From Maledivibacter halophilus (GTDB lineage: Bacteria; Bacillota; Clostridia; Peptostreptococcales; Caminicellaceae): DNA of 64,000 bases. Below the pieces are notes generated by a model. It ran no database searches, was not told the DNA's origin, and saw only the letters and a program-made list of their open reading frames with translations. This document shows positions 16,357 to 25,138 of the stretch, in pieces. The position numbers and the translations under genes are program-made. Position 1 is the first letter of the stretch, and every line of letters starts with the position of its first letter. The stretch is from contig NZ_FUZT01000004.1 in the NCBI RefSeq assembly GCF_900167445.1, positions 186,001 through 250,000 of the forward strand. The letters run 5' to 3'.

Positions 16357-17949
16357 ATGAATGAGAGGAAAAAAGTAATTGTTACGGAAAGAGTAGATGA
16401 AAAATGCATTGAATTGTTACAAGAAAAAGTAGATGTTGATGTTAAGTTTAACCTACCTAGACAAGAACTATTAAAAATAATTGAAAGCTATGATGGTCTT
16501 GTAATTAGAAGTAGTACTAAAGTGAACAAAGAATTGCTTTCTAAAGCAAAGAAACTTAAGGTAGTTGGAAGAGCCGGGAATGGTATAGATAATATAGATA
16601 TTGATGAAGCAACCAAAAAAGGAGTAGTAGTTGCAAATACCCCTGATAGCAACACTATTTCAGCCTGTGAGCTCACTATAGGGCTACTATTGGCCACAGC
16701 CAGAAATATTTCACAGGCCAACAGCTATCTTAAATCTGGCAAATGGGATAGAAAGCGTTTCATAGGTTCAGAGCTTTATGGTAAGACATTAGGGATTGTG
16801 GGACTTGGAAGAATAGGGGGATTAGTGGCCGCTAGAATGGCAGCTTTTGATATGAATATAATCGCCTACGACCCATATATTGCTGATGATAGATTTAAAA
16901 GATTTAGAGCAGAAAAAAAAGAAACATTAGAGGAATTATTAAAGGAGTCAGATTTTATAACCTTACACACGCCAAAAACTACAGAAACAATTGGAATGAT
17001 TGGAGAAGAGGCCATTAATCAAATGAAACCAGGTGCAAGAATTGTTAATGTTGCTAGAGGTGGAATAATTGATGAAAAATCACTCTTAAAAGGACTTAAT
17101 AGTGGTAAGGTGGTAAGCGCTGGATTAGATGTACATGAAGAGGAACCAGCAAATAATAATCCACTTTTTGAAATTCAAAATACTGTTGTTACCCCACATA
17201 TTGGTGCAAGTACAGTTGAGGCTCAGGAAAATGTAGGAACAACCATAGCAAAACAAGTATTATCCGCTTTAGAAGGAGAAGTTGTTCCAAATGCAATAAA
17301 TTTACCAACATTAAATAGAGATGATCTTAAAAATATAAAGCCATACCTTGATTTAATGGAAAAATTGGGGAAAATATATTATCAACTTTATACATCACCT
17401 ATAGATATGATAGAAATAGATTATTATGGAGACTTAGCTAATCAGGATGTAGAAATGATTACTGTTGCATTTTTAAAGGGATTATTAGAAACAATAATAA
17501 AAGACAGAGTTAATTATGTAAATGCAAAATTGACTGCTAAAAGAAGAGGAATAATTGTAAATGAGAGAAAATTAAATGAAAACTATAATGGATACAATGA
17601 TTTAGTAAAGGTTAAAATTAAAGGGAAAGAAATTGTATTTACTATGGCAGGGAATTTGTCAACTAAAAAGGAAGGCAGGCTTGTAGAAATTCTTGGTTAT
17701 GAAGTGGATGTAACTCCTACAGAGCATATGATATTTATACAAAATAGAGATCTTCCAGGTGTTATAGGTAAAATTGGAACTCTTTTAGGAACTGAGAAGA
17801 TTAATATTGCTTTAATGCAGGTAGGAAGGTTATTTGTAGGCGAAGAAGCGTTGATGATTTTAAATGTTGATAATGAAGTATCAATAGAGACACTGAATAA
17901 AGTGAAAAAAATTGATAATATACTATCTGCTAAAAAAATTCGACTATAG
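16357..17949 (+). CDS. serA: D-3-phosphoglycerate dehydrogenase
   Basis: A 530-residue NAD-dependent enzyme that oxidises 3-phosphoglycerate, the first step of serine synthesis. The catalytic domain includes VVGRAGNGIDNIDI, the Rossmann motif GIVGLGRIGGLVAARM, INVARGGIIDE-like VNVARGGIIDEKSLLK and the catalytic His in VVTPHIGAST. After about residue 320 come an intervening allosteric domain and a C-terminal ACT domain (IFIQNRDLPGVIGKIGTLLG), so this is the long type-1 form likely to be feedback-controlled by serine. It is preceded by a T-box leader and a family-1 repeat, with AAGGGAGAG as ribosome site. No serC neighbour is present in the window. A strong terminator follows. Confidence 0.95.
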   Translation: MNERKKVIVTERVDEKCIELLQEKVDVDVKFNLPRQELLKIIESYDGLVIRSSTKVNKELLSKAKKLKVVGRAGNGIDNIDIDEATKKGVVVANTPDSNTISACELTIGLLLATARNISQANSYLKSGKWDRKRFIGSELYGKTLGIVGLGRIGGLVAARMAAFDMNIIAYDPYIADDRFKRFRAEKKETLEELLKESDFITLHTPKTTETIGMIGEEAINQMKPGARIVNVARGGIIDEKSLLKGLNSGKVVSAGLDVHEEEPANNNPLFEIQNTVVTPHIGASTVEAQENVGTTIAKQVLSALEGEVVPNAINLPTLNRDDLKNIKPYLDLMEKLGKIYYQLYTSPIDMIEIDYYGDLANQDVEMITVAFLKGLLETIIKDRVNYVNAKLTAKRRGIIVNERKLNENYNGYNDLVKVKIKGKEIVFTMAGNLSTKKEGRLVEILGYEVDVTPTEHMIFIQNRDLPGVIGKIGTLLGTEKINIALMQVGRLFVGEEALMILNVDNEVSIETLNKVKKIDNILSAKKIRL

Positions 17950-17970
17950 GAATCAATATATAAATAAAAT

Positions 17971-18012
17971 AAATGCTCAGAATCATTAGGAATGATTTTG
18001 AGCATTTATTGA
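17971..18012 (+). terminator. Rho-independent terminator of serA
   Basis: A 17-bp stem (17971-17987 with 17991-18007, containing G-T pairs) with a 3-base AGG loop, then ATTGATTT. The remaining bases to 18226 hold no convincing gene; an AGGAGG at 18017 is followed by no ATG/GTG/TTG reading frame. Confidence 0.75.
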
Positions 18013-18226
18013 TTTAGGAGGATAAAAAATTATACTATTAAAAAACTTTGATGATATACAATAAATTATAAAATCGTGAAGGGAAACAATTAATAATAAA
18101 GAATAATTATATAGTATAGGAATATAACATTTGTAATTGATTTAGAAACGATGGAAGAATAAAATAGAAAAGGAGTATAATAAATTATTTATAATAGAGT
18201 GTTAAAATTCCATAACTTTAAAATAA

Positions 18227-18256
18227 TTGACATGTAAGTATTTGAAGTGATAATAT
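18227..18256 (+). promoter_or_regulatory. Sigma-A-type promoter for the YnzC-like gene
   Basis: Perfect TTGACA (18227-18232), 18-base spacer, TAATAT (18251-18256), 40 bases before the start codon. Confidence 0.65.
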
Positions 18257-18295
18257 AATATAAATAATATAAAATTATATATGGAGTGGTAGTAA

Positions 18296-18466
18296 ATGTT
18301 ATCAAAGGATAAACTGGACAGAATAAACTATCTTGCAAAGAAATCAAAAACAGAGGGATTGAATGACTTAGAGAAACAGGAACAAAAAAAATTAAGGGAA
18401 GAATATTTAAGAAAATTTCGACAAAACTTTAAGAAGCAGCTTGATTGTATCAAATTTGAAAATTAG
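18296..18466 (+). CDS. YnzC-like protein (DUF896 / UPF0291)
   Basis: A 56-residue protein starting at ATG 18296 after TGGAGTGG. The sequence MLSKDKLDRINYLAKKSKTE, then LNDLEKQEQKKLREEYLRKF, is the classic DUF896 pattern: a two-helix hairpin with a LTEEE/LNDLEK turn and the terminal YLRKFR. Family length is usually 55-80. In Bacillus subtilis the homolog ynzC lies in an SOS-controlled operon; no LexA-like operator is evident here. It is followed by cheW 54 bases later. Molecular function is unknown. Confidence 0.9.
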   Translation: MLSKDKLDRINYLAKKSKTEGLNDLEKQEQKKLREEYLRKFRQNFKKQLDCIKFEN

Positions 18467-18519
18467 AAACAATTAAATTAACTTCTTAATTGCATATTTA
18501 TAATAAAGGGGGAAGATTA

Positions 18520-18972
18520 GTGTCTGAGAAACAATATGTGATTTTCAAATTAGAAACTGAAGAATATGGTGTAGATATTATGAAGGTAAAGGAAATAAGT
18601 GAATTCAAAGAAAGTACTAAGGTTCCCAATGCTCCGTATTTTGTTGATGGTATAATTAACCTGAGAGGAGAGATTATACCAATAATAAATTTAAAAAAGA
18701 GATTTAAAATTTCCCTTGGTAATGTCAACTCTGATACTAGAATAATAGTAATTAATATAAATGACAAGAATGTTGGGTTTGTTGTCGATGAAGCTTCACA
18801 GGTGCTTAGAATAAAGGATGATGAGATTGATGTGGCTCCTGAAATAATTGCTGGAGTTGAGAGACAATATATTACAGGTGTTGGAAAAGTAGGAGAAAAA
18901 ATTATAATATTATTGGATTTGGAAAAAATCTTAACGGATGAAGAAAAAGAAAAATTAGGAGATATGGAATAA
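18520..18972 (+). CDS. cheW: CheW-like chemotaxis coupling protein
   Basis: A 150-residue protein made of a single CheW domain: YVIFKLETEEYGVDIMKVKE, NLRGEIIPIINLKKRF, IIVININDKNVGFVVDEAS and the closing region IIILLDLEKIL. I start at GTG 18520, seven bases after AAAGGGGGA; an upstream in-frame ATG at 18490 lacks a ribosome site. CheW bridges chemoreceptors and the CheA kinase. There is no cheA, receptor or motility gene in this window, so it is an isolated copy and its partner must be elsewhere, or it may have been adopted by another signalling route. Confidence 0.92.
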   Translation: MSEKQYVIFKLETEEYGVDIMKVKEISEFKESTKVPNAPYFVDGIINLRGEIIPIINLKKRFKISLGNVNSDTRIIVININDKNVGFVVDEASQVLRIKDDEIDVAPEIIAGVERQYITGVGKVGEKIIILLDLEKILTDEEKEKLGDME

Positions 18973-19085
18973 TATATAATTAAATGTTGATAAAAAAATT
19001 CATGTTGACAACAGTATAACCCATGATTCGCACAATATATGGTGTATAATCATATCAGTAACACAATATATCGAGAGAGGTGCGA

Positions 19086-19571
19086 ATGATGAAAAAGGTG
19101 CTGTTGTTTTTTTTAATTTTAATTACTTTGATAATTAATAAGAATATGATTTTTGCAGTAGAAGATGCTGGACAATCTATAGGAGAAGAAAAAAGAGTAG
19201 AGCTAAAAAAAGATGTAAACAGTTTATTAAACAAACGCTCTAATCTGTGGAATCAACTATTTTCTCCAAAGTCAAATCTAGTGGATATAAACAAAGAGCT
19301 TAAGGAAATTGTTGAGGAACCCTTATTAACTTATGATATGGAAGCATTTAGTGAAATTAAAAACAAACATACAAGTATGGAAAGAATATTAAAAGTTGAT
19401 GTTCTAGATATAAGTAATATTAGAATAAATGAAAAAGAAATTATCATTGATATTAAAGTTGAGTGGCTTATGGAAGGATTTGAAGAGAATTATAAAGAAA
19501 AGCTGGATTATAGGATGAACTTAATCAAGAAGGATGAAAAATGGAAAATTTGTGATTATAAAGTTATATGA
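19086..19571 (+). CDS. Secreted protein of unknown function
   Basis: About 161 residues. The start is MMKKVLLFFLILITLIINKN, a Sec-type signal peptide, with a possible cleavage near NMIFAVEDAG. GAGAGG at 19075-19080 fits ATG 19086 or 19089; a GTG at 19080 is too close. The mature part is charged (KKDVNSLLNKRSNLWNQLFS, IDIKVEWLMEGFEENYKEKL, ending KKDEKWKICDYKVI). The last portion resembles the beta-sheet edge of NTF2-like/DUF4440-type folds, but that is only an impression. It has a private terminator and precedes degSU. Function cannot be assigned. Confidence 0.8.
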   Translation: MMKKVLLFFLILITLIINKNMIFAVEDAGQSIGEEKRVELKKDVNSLLNKRSNLWNQLFSPKSNLVDINKELKEIVEEPLLTYDMEAFSEIKNKHTSMERILKVDVLDISNIRINEKEIIIDIKVEWLMEGFEENYKEKLDYRMNLIKKDEKWKICDYKVI

Positions 19572-19581
19572 ATATTATCTA

Positions 19582-19612
19582 TGTGAATACCATATTCACA
19601 TTTTCTTTTTGT
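19582..19612 (+). terminator. Rho-independent terminator
   Basis: ATGTGAATA / TATTCACAT perfect 9-bp stem with a CCA loop (19582-19602), then TTTCTTTTTG. Confidence 0.85.
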
Positions 19613-19705
19613 AAAAATAGAAGCATAATACTATTTAATAAAGAGACAAAATTCGATATAATAATATAATAAGCATAATTTTAACATATTTTACGAGGTG
19701 TATTA

Positions 19706-20872
19706 ATGTCCAAAAATGTAGATATAAAGAATCTTAATGAAATAGTGGAAAAAACCATTCATGCCATTGAATCCGGTAAAAAAGAAATATTCGATATTTC
19801 TGAAAAAGCTAGAAATGAATGTAAAGAAATTGAAGATGAACTTTTAGAATTGAAGAATAAAGTATTAAAGACAATTGAAGCGTGTGAAAAACTAGAAAGA
19901 TTAGAAATAAATAGCAGGCAAAGATTATTAGTTGTTAGTAGAAATTTTAACAAATTTTCTGAAGCAGATATTAAAGAAGCATATGAAGTGGCAAATGACC
20001 TTCAGGTTAGACTTACTTTAAAAAGACATGAAGAAAAGGAATTGATTAAACAAAGAAATAATCTTGAAATGAGATATAAAAGATCTAAAGAGGTTGTATT
20101 AAAGGCTGAATCCTTGACTTCAAAGGTTGGGGTAGCCTTAGGTTATCTTAGCGGCAACCTCAAGGGAGTTTTTGAACAGCTAGAAGATATGCAACAAAGA
20201 CAATTTCTTGGAATAAAGATTATCAAAGCTCAAGAGGAAGAAAGGCAAAGGGTTTCAAAGGAAATCCATGATGGACCAGCTCAGACTATGGCGAATATAG
20301 TTTTGAAGGCAGAACTATGCGATAAATTACTTGATATGGATAAAGAAAGAGCTAAAAATGAGTTGCGGCTTTTAAAAGAGATTGTTAGGAATAGTTTAAA
20401 GGATATTAGAAAAATTATTTATGATCTTATGCCTATGTCTTTAGATGATTTAGGTCTTATACCAACCATCCAACGATTAGTTATAAACTTTAAAAAGGAG
20501 ACTAATGTAAAAGTTGATTTTGTTGTAAATGGTGAGAGTCATATAAAGGAATCCATTATTCAGCTTACAATATTTAGAATAATCCAAGAGGCTCTTAATA
20601 ATATAAAAAAGCATGCAAAGGCTAATATTGTTTTGATTAAACTAGATATTGGGATGGATAAGATTTATATAAAGATAGTAGACGATGGAATAGGATTTGA
20701 TGTTAATGAAAAGGTTAACTCATTAGATGATAAAAATGGTTTTGGTCTTTACAGCATAAAGGAAAGAGTAGATCTTTTAAGGGGGAAAATAGATATTGAA
20801 AGCAAAAAAGACAAAGGTACTAAAATAAATGTATCAATACCGCTGTGTGAAGAGGAGGAGCAATATGTGTAA
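19706..20872 (+). CDS. degS: DegS-like sensor histidine kinase
   Basis: A 388-residue cytoplasmic kinase without membrane segments. The N-terminal half is a long coiled coil; the HisKA_3 dimerisation box carries the phosphorylatable His in EEERQRVSKEIHDGPAQTMA; the GHKL ATPase follows with IIQEALNNIKKHAKA (N box), VDDGIGFD (G1) and GFGLYSIKERVDLLRG. This order and length match DegS of Bacillus. It phosphorylates the response regulator encoded next; the two genes overlap by 8 bases, so they are translationally coupled. In Bacillus the pair controls exoenzymes, motility and multicellular traits; targets here are unknown. Ribosome site CGAGGTG. Confidence 0.92.
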   Translation: MSKNVDIKNLNEIVEKTIHAIESGKKEIFDISEKARNECKEIEDELLELKNKVLKTIEACEKLERLEINSRQRLLVVSRNFNKFSEADIKEAYEVANDLQVRLTLKRHEEKELIKQRNNLEMRYKRSKEVVLKAESLTSKVGVALGYLSGNLKGVFEQLEDMQQRQFLGIKIIKAQEEERQRVSKEIHDGPAQTMANIVLKAELCDKLLDMDKERAKNELRLLKEIVRNSLKDIRKIIYDLMPMSLDDLGLIPTIQRLVINFKKETNVKVDFVVNGESHIKESIIQLTIFRIIQEALNNIKKHAKANIVLIKLDIGMDKIYIKIVDDGIGFDVNEKVNSLDDKNGFGLYSIKERVDLLRGKIDIESKKDKGTKINVSIPLCEEEEQYV

Positions 20873-21524
20873 CAATAAAATAAGAATTTTAATAGTTGAT
20901 GATCATTCTCTTATGAGGCAGGGACTAAAGCAAATATTAGAAATAGAGAGTGATATAGAAGTTGTTGGTTTAGCAGGTGATGGTGAAGAAGCATTGGAAA
21001 AGTGCCTTAAGCTTAAGCCTCATGTAATACTAATGGATATAAATATGCCTCATATGAATGGTATACAAGCATTAAGAAGAATAAAGGATATGGGTATTGA
21101 TACAAAGGTCATCATGCTTACGATACATGAAGATAGAGAGTATTTATTTGAAACAGTTAATATAGGTGCAGAAGGATATGTCTTAAAGGATGCAGAATCA
21201 GATAGTCTAGTTAGAGCAATAAGAAATGTATACGGTGGAGAATCATACATACATCCAAGTTTGGCCACGGAATTTGTTAGAGAGTATAAAAATCGGGGTA
21301 AAACTACTGGTAAAGAACAGGGGAAGAATAAATTAACTAGACGAGAATATGAAGTTTTAACACTTATTGCTGAAGGTCTCAATAACAAAGAAATAGGTGA
21401 AAATTTATTTATAAGTGAAAAAACAGTTAAAAACCATGTGTCAAATATATTTAAAAAAATAGAAGTTAACGATAGAACACAAGCGGCTATCTATGCTTTT
21501 AAGCATAATATTAAAAAAATTTAG
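20865..21524 (+). CDS. degU: DegU-like response regulator (NarL/FixJ family)
   Basis: A 219-residue protein. Receiver domain: ILIVDDHSLMRQGLKQILE with the acidic pair, phospho-Asp in VILMDINMPHMNG, Thr in VIMLTIHED and Lys in GYVLKDAES. Output domain: LuxR-type HTH (LTRREYEVLTLIAEGLNNKE, then SEKTVKNHVSNIFKKI). I chose ATG 20865 because GAGGAGGAG precedes it and it overlaps the kinase stop region. It is the partner of the kinase at 19706. A terminator overlaps its stop codon. Confidence 0.94.
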   Translation: MCNNKIRILIVDDHSLMRQGLKQILEIESDIEVVGLAGDGEEALEKCLKLKPHVILMDINMPHMNGIQALRRIKDMGIDTKVIMLTIHEDREYLFETVNIGAEGYVLKDAESDSLVRAIRNVYGGESYIHPSLATEFVREYKNRGKTTGKEQGKNKLTRREYEVLTLIAEGLNNKEIGENLFISEKTVKNHVSNIFKKIEVNDRTQAAIYAFKHNIKKI

Positions 21525-21546
21525 TCTAGAAACTAAATTTTTTTAT
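21515..21546 (+). terminator. Rho-independent terminator of degSU
   Basis: AAATTTAGT...ACTAAATTT stem with a CTAGAA loop region (about 21517-21539), followed by a T7 run. The next 180 bases to the promoter at 21727 hold nothing recognisable. Confidence 0.8.
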
Positions 21547-21726
21547 CGTAAAAATAATTTAAAGAAATATAAGTATTAAATTTGGGGAAAATACATATTA
21601 GGACAGATTAAAAGATGAATTTGTAAAACAAAAAGAAAAATGGGAAAAAGAATCTATTTTTTAAAATCTATAAAGTAAGTTCTACTATAAAAAATCCATA
21701 TAATTTATAAAAACCCATAAATTCTA

Positions 21727-21755
21727 TTGACTTTTTTTTATATAAAAAATATTAT
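21727..21755 (+). promoter_or_regulatory. Sigma-A-type promoter for the M18 aminopeptidase
   Basis: TTGACT (21727-21732), 17-base spacer, TATTAT (21750-21755), 53 bases before the start codon. Confidence 0.6.
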
Positions 21756-21807
21756 TGAATTATGAAAAAATTATATATAAAAATAAATTTATATTGGAGG
21801 TAAACTT

Positions 21808-23232
21808 ATGGAAACAAATTTTAAAGAAAACCATTCTAAAATAACCCACGAGTTTAAAAGTGCATGGGAAGAAATTAATGAAGAAGAAAAGAAACATGTA
21901 TTCGAGCTTTCTGACGAATATAAAAACTTCTTAGATAATGGAAAAACCGAAAGGGAATGTGTTGAACAGATAATTAAAGCTGTAGAGTTAAAAGGATTTA
22001 AAAATTTGCAGGAGATTATCAAAAATAGTGAAGAAATAAAGCCAGGCATGAAAATTTATGCAAATAATAAAGGAAAATCAGCTATGGTATTAGTAGTAGG
22101 TAAGGATAAAATTGAGACTGGTATGAATGTAGTAGGAACACATATAGATTCACCAAGACTTGATTTAAAACCATTTCCTTTATATGAAGATGGAGGTTTG
22201 GCTTTATTAAAAACCCATTATTATGGTGGAATAAAAAAATATCAATGGGTATCTTTACCTCTTGCATTACATGGCGTTATATATAAAAAGAATGGTGAGA
22301 AGGTTAATATAATTATTGGTGAAGATGATAATGACCCTGTTTTTTTTATAACGGATTTACTTCCACATTTGGCAAAGGATCAAATTGAGAAAAACCTTAA
22401 AGAAGGGATAACTGGAGAAGGTTTAAATATAATTGTAGGAAATATACCTCTAGGGGACAAAGATATAAAAGAAAAAGTTAAATTTCATGTAATGAAGATA
22501 TTAAATTACAAGTATGGTATTGAAGAAGACGATTTTATATCTGCAGAGATTGAAGCTGTACCAGCTGGGAAGACAAAAAATGTAGGATTTGATGAAAGTT
22601 TATTAGGTGGATATGGTCACGACGATAGAGTATGCTCATTTGCATCTCTAAAAGCAATTTTGGATATAGAAAATCCTAAAAAGACCTGTGTGGCATTTTT
22701 TGCTGATAAAGAGGAAGTTGGAAGCCAGGGTAATACTGGTATGGAATCAATGTTTTTTCAAAATATGATAGCTGAGCTCATTGGGTTACAAAACAAGGGT
22801 TATAATGAAATACTTTTAAGAAGATCATTTGCTTCAACTAAGGTTTTGTCTGGAGATGTTGCTGCTGGCTTTGATCCAAATTTTCCTGATGTTTCTGATA
22901 AGAGGAATTCAGCATATATAGGTAAAGGAGTTACAATAATTAAATATACTGGATCTAGAGGAAAATCAGGCTGCAATGATGCTAATGCCGAATTCATTTC
23001 TAAAGTTAGAAAAGTATTTAATAATAATAATGTATCTTGGCAATCTGGAGAATTAGGAAAAGTAGATCAAGGAGGAGGGGGAACTATTGCCTTTATATTA
23101 GCCAATTATGGAGCTGAGGTAATAGATTGTGGAACGCCAGTTCTTAGCATGCATGCTCCCTTTGAGATAATCAGTAAAGTTGATTTTTATATGACCTTTA
23201 AAGGGTACAAAGCTTTCTTCAAAGATGCTTAA
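21808..23232 (+). CDS. M18-family zinc aminopeptidase
   Basis: A 474-residue cytoplasmic metallopeptidase of the M18 (aspartyl/vacuolar aminopeptidase I) family. Metal-site signatures are present: GTHIDSPRLDLKP (His and Asp), GGYGHDDRVCSFASLKAI (bridging Asp), FADKEEVGSQGNTGM (Glu-Glu) and VLSMHAPFEIISKVD (last His). It trims N-terminal residues from peptides and forms dodecamers in studied members. Length is typical. Ribosome site TTGGAGG. It stands alone, facing a LysR regulator with a shared terminator between them. Expected role is peptide catabolism, which fits an amino-acid-fermenting anaerobe. Confidence 0.93.
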   Translation: METNFKENHSKITHEFKSAWEEINEEEKKHVFELSDEYKNFLDNGKTERECVEQIIKAVELKGFKNLQEIIKNSEEIKPGMKIYANNKGKSAMVLVVGKDKIETGMNVVGTHIDSPRLDLKPFPLYEDGGLALLKTHYYGGIKKYQWVSLPLALHGVIYKKNGEKVNIIIGEDDNDPVFFITDLLPHLAKDQIEKNLKEGITGEGLNIIVGNIPLGDKDIKEKVKFHVMKILNYKYGIEEDDFISAEIEAVPAGKTKNVGFDESLLGGYGHDDRVCSFASLKAILDIENPKKTCVAFFADKEEVGSQGNTGMESMFFQNMIAELIGLQNKGYNEILLRRSFASTKVLSGDVAAGFDPNFPDVSDKRNSAYIGKGVTIIKYTGSRGKSGCNDANAEFISKVRKVFNNNNVSWQSGELGKVDQGGGGTIAFILANYGAEVIDCGTPVLSMHAPFEIISKVDFYMTFKGYKAFFKDA

Positions 23233-23296
23233 ATAGTGTTAAGATTTTCATAGCAATATATTGAAATTTTTAATCCAATCTTTCATGAACTAAACA

Positions 23297-23325
23297 AATC
23301 CCACTGCATATTAAATAGTGGGATT
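23297..23325. terminator. Shared terminator of convergent genes
   Basis: AATCCCACT / AGTGGGATT perfect 9-bp stem (23297-23305, 23317-23325). It overlaps the stop codon of the leftward LysR gene and lies 65 bases after the aminopeptidase stop. Confidence 0.65.
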
Positions 23326-24225
23326 CGCTTGGTTCTTTTTAAATTTCAAAACAAATTTTTTAAAGGTTTCTGCTAAAGGTGAAAGAGCTCTACTTTTATG
23401 ATAAACAAAGTAAAATTTTCTTTTAAATTCTAAACCATCTATATTTATATTCTTTATAAATTTATTTTCAATGTCATATGTAATAGCTTTATCTGAAATA
23501 AATGTAAAACCTAATCCCTGCTTTACACATTCTTTTATTGTTTCAGTATTTTCTATAGTAGCTATTACATTTAGATCATCGGTAGATAAATTATGCTTCT
23601 TAAGAGAATTTTCTACAACATTCCTAGTACCTGATCCTTTTTCTCGCATAATAATAGGAAATTTAGATAGTTCATTAATAGTTATAGAATCGATATTAGA
23701 AAACTTACCTTTATTCTGAGAGACAAAGATAATATTATCATTCATAATTTCAATATACACCAATTGACAACAATCTTTTTTTGCTCCAACAATGCCAAAA
23801 TCAATTTCGCCTGATAATATTTTGTCAATCACCTGGCTTGTATCATATTTTTTAAGATCATATTTAACATCTGGATAAAGAGCACTAAATTTTTTTAAAA
23901 GTAGTGGAAGATAGTATTGTTCAGGTATAGTGCTTGAAGAAATTTCTAAAATCCCTTCTATTTTACCTTTAAATTGATTTAAAGAAAAAACTGCGTTATC
24001 ACGTTTATTAAGAATATCAATAGCGTATTTATAGAGCAATGTACCAGCAGTAGTTAGAGTAATATTTTTATTAGTTCTATTTATTAAAATAGTATTCAAT
24101 TCCTTTTCCAGGTTTAAAATATGATTACTCACTGTTGGCTGAGTGATGAAGAGATTTTCAGCAGCTTTTGAAAAACTTTTAAGTTTTACTACAGCCACAA
24201 AGGTTTCTAATTGTTTAAAATCCAT
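23311..24225 (-). CDS. LysR-family transcriptional regulator
   Basis: A 304-residue protein starting MDFKQLETFVAVVKLKSFSK, with HTH FSKAAENLFITQPTVSNHIL and a LysR effector domain (IEGILEISSSTIPEQYYLPL, GEIDFGIVGA, IMREKGSGTRNVVE, VKQGLGFTFISDKAI). I use ATG 24225, which has GAGGTG seven bases upstream; a longer in-frame start at 24267 has no ribosome site. The effector domain resembles CysL/CbbR-type regulators of sulfur, nitrogen or carbon genes, but no target operon is adjacent, so specificity is unknown. Confidence 0.9.
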   Translation of the reverse strand: MDFKQLETFVAVVKLKSFSKAAENLFITQPTVSNHILNLEKELNTILINRTNKNITLTTAGTLLYKYAIDILNKRDNAVFSLNQFKGKIEGILEISSSTIPEQYYLPLLLKKFSALYPDVKYDLKKYDTSQVIDKILSGEIDFGIVGAKKDCCQLVYIEIMNDNIIFVSQNKGKFSNIDSITINELSKFPIIMREKGSGTRNVVENSLKKHNLSTDDLNVIATIENTETIKECVKQGLGFTFISDKAITYDIENKFIKNINIDGLEFKRKFYFVYHKSRALSPLAETFKKFVLKFKKNQANPTI

Positions 24226-24316
24226 AACTAACACCTCAGTATTATAATGATAAGATAATATTACCATTAAAACATATGTTTTTCAAATATTTATAATCAC
24301 GATTATGTTTTTTAAT

Positions 24317-24412
24317 TTTCCAATATTTGCATAATATCTAAGGTTTGTCTTTAAATATTTTAAAACCATATCTAGTAAAGATTTTTTGCAGAAGGTAATT
24401 ATGTAATTTGCC
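24317..24412. repeat. Family-1 inverted-repeat element, copy D (diverged)
   Basis: Contains TTTGCATAATATCTAAGG at the left, the internal AAAACCATATCTAGTAAAGA segment and GGTAATTATGTAATTTGCC at the right, each recognisably related to copies E and F in the same orientation. Lies upstream of the small gene at 24483, in the gap behind the LysR start. Confidence 0.6.
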
Positions 24413-24482
24413 TACTTATTAAAAAATCAAATGAATAAAAAAATATAGAAGGAAAAAAATAGTATTAAATGGAGGTGGAATT

Positions 24483-24647
24483 ATGGGAGAAAAATATAAT
24501 GCAAGAGATACAGATTTTATTTCTTTTAAAGTTAAAAATGGGAAAAATAAAATTAATGATACTAATGAAAAAACTAAAAAAAGAAACATTTGTGAAGAAA
24601 TGGCTTTAGAATATTCTGAAGAACTTAGTCCAGATGATTTCGAATAA
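24483..24647 (+). CDS. Small acidic/polar protein of unknown function
   Basis: A 54-residue reading frame with an excellent ribosome site (TGGAGGTGG eight bases before ATG). The protein begins MGEKYNARDTDFISFKVKNG and ends EEMALEYSEELSPDDFE; the middle is lysine/asparagine-rich with a single Cys. No known domain is recognised. The next gene (24780) is also a short low-complexity protein, so the two may belong to a common programme such as sporulation, but this is speculation. Confidence 0.65.
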   Translation: MGEKYNARDTDFISFKVKNGKNKINDTNEKTKKRNICEEMALEYSEELSPDDFE

Positions 24648-24779
24648 ATCTATTTAAACAACATAAGACAAAATAATTATTTTAACAATATATACCAATT
24701 ATATATTTGTTAAAAGTGCGAATAATATTGTTGTAAATTAAGGATAATATTAGAATTTAAAAGTGGAGGGAAAAATATT

Positions 24780-25037
24780 ATGGGAAAGTCTAAAAAGAAA
24801 AAACCTAATTTGACAAATTCCAAGTCAGTTGGTAGAGGTGAAATGAACAATACTATTGAAAACATGAATGTAAATAATACTTATGGTGGAGGAAATATGA
24901 CTAATACTACTGCAGGTGGAGGCTCAAATCTACAAAGCTCTAATGCAGTAGGAAATAGTGAGCTTCAAAATGCTAAGAAGAAAGTTAAAAAAAGCGGTAA
25001 TCAAAATAAAAACCCTAATGGTAGAGGTCTAATGTAA
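24780..25037 (+). CDS. Small basic, Asn/Gly-rich low-complexity protein
   Basis: An 85-residue protein with ribosome site GTGGAGGG. It has a lysine-rich start (GKSKKKKPNLTNSKSVGRGE), a central Asn/Thr/Gly stretch (NNTYGGGNMTNTTAGGGSNL) and a lysine-rich end (KKKVKKSGNQNKNPNGRGLM). Composition suggests a disordered, nucleic-acid-binding or spore-associated structural protein; small Asn/Gly-rich proteins are common in spore coats. No domain can be named. It ends at a strong bidirectional hairpin shared with the convergent ABC-F gene. Confidence 0.7.
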   Translation: MGKSKKKKPNLTNSKSVGRGEMNNTIENMNVNNTYGGGNMTNTTAGGGSNLQSSNAVGNSELQNAKKKVKKSGNQNKNPNGRGLM

Positions 25038-25051
25038 TGTAGATTTTATAT

Positions 25052-25086
25052 ATAATCCCTGAATATATTTTTTATTCAGGGATTAT
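25052..25086. terminator. Bidirectional terminator
   Basis: ATAATCCCTGAATA / TATTCAGGGATTAT perfect 14-bp stem (25052-25065, 25073-25086) with a T-rich loop, between convergent genes. Confidence 0.8.
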
Positions 25087-25138
25087 ATATTTATAGGTAA
25101 AGGTTTCAATAGTTCCTATAATATTAAAATAACTTAAA

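Noticed and set aside
18013..18226. AGGAGG at 18017 as ribosome site of a small gene
   Set aside because: No ATG, GTG or TTG follows at a usable distance; the only frame would need ATT and encodes 11 residues.
19005..19050. TTGACA...TATAAT as promoter of the secreted-protein gene
   Set aside because: The two hexamers (19005-19010 and 19045-19050) are 34 bases apart, far beyond a workable spacer; no alternative partner was convincing.
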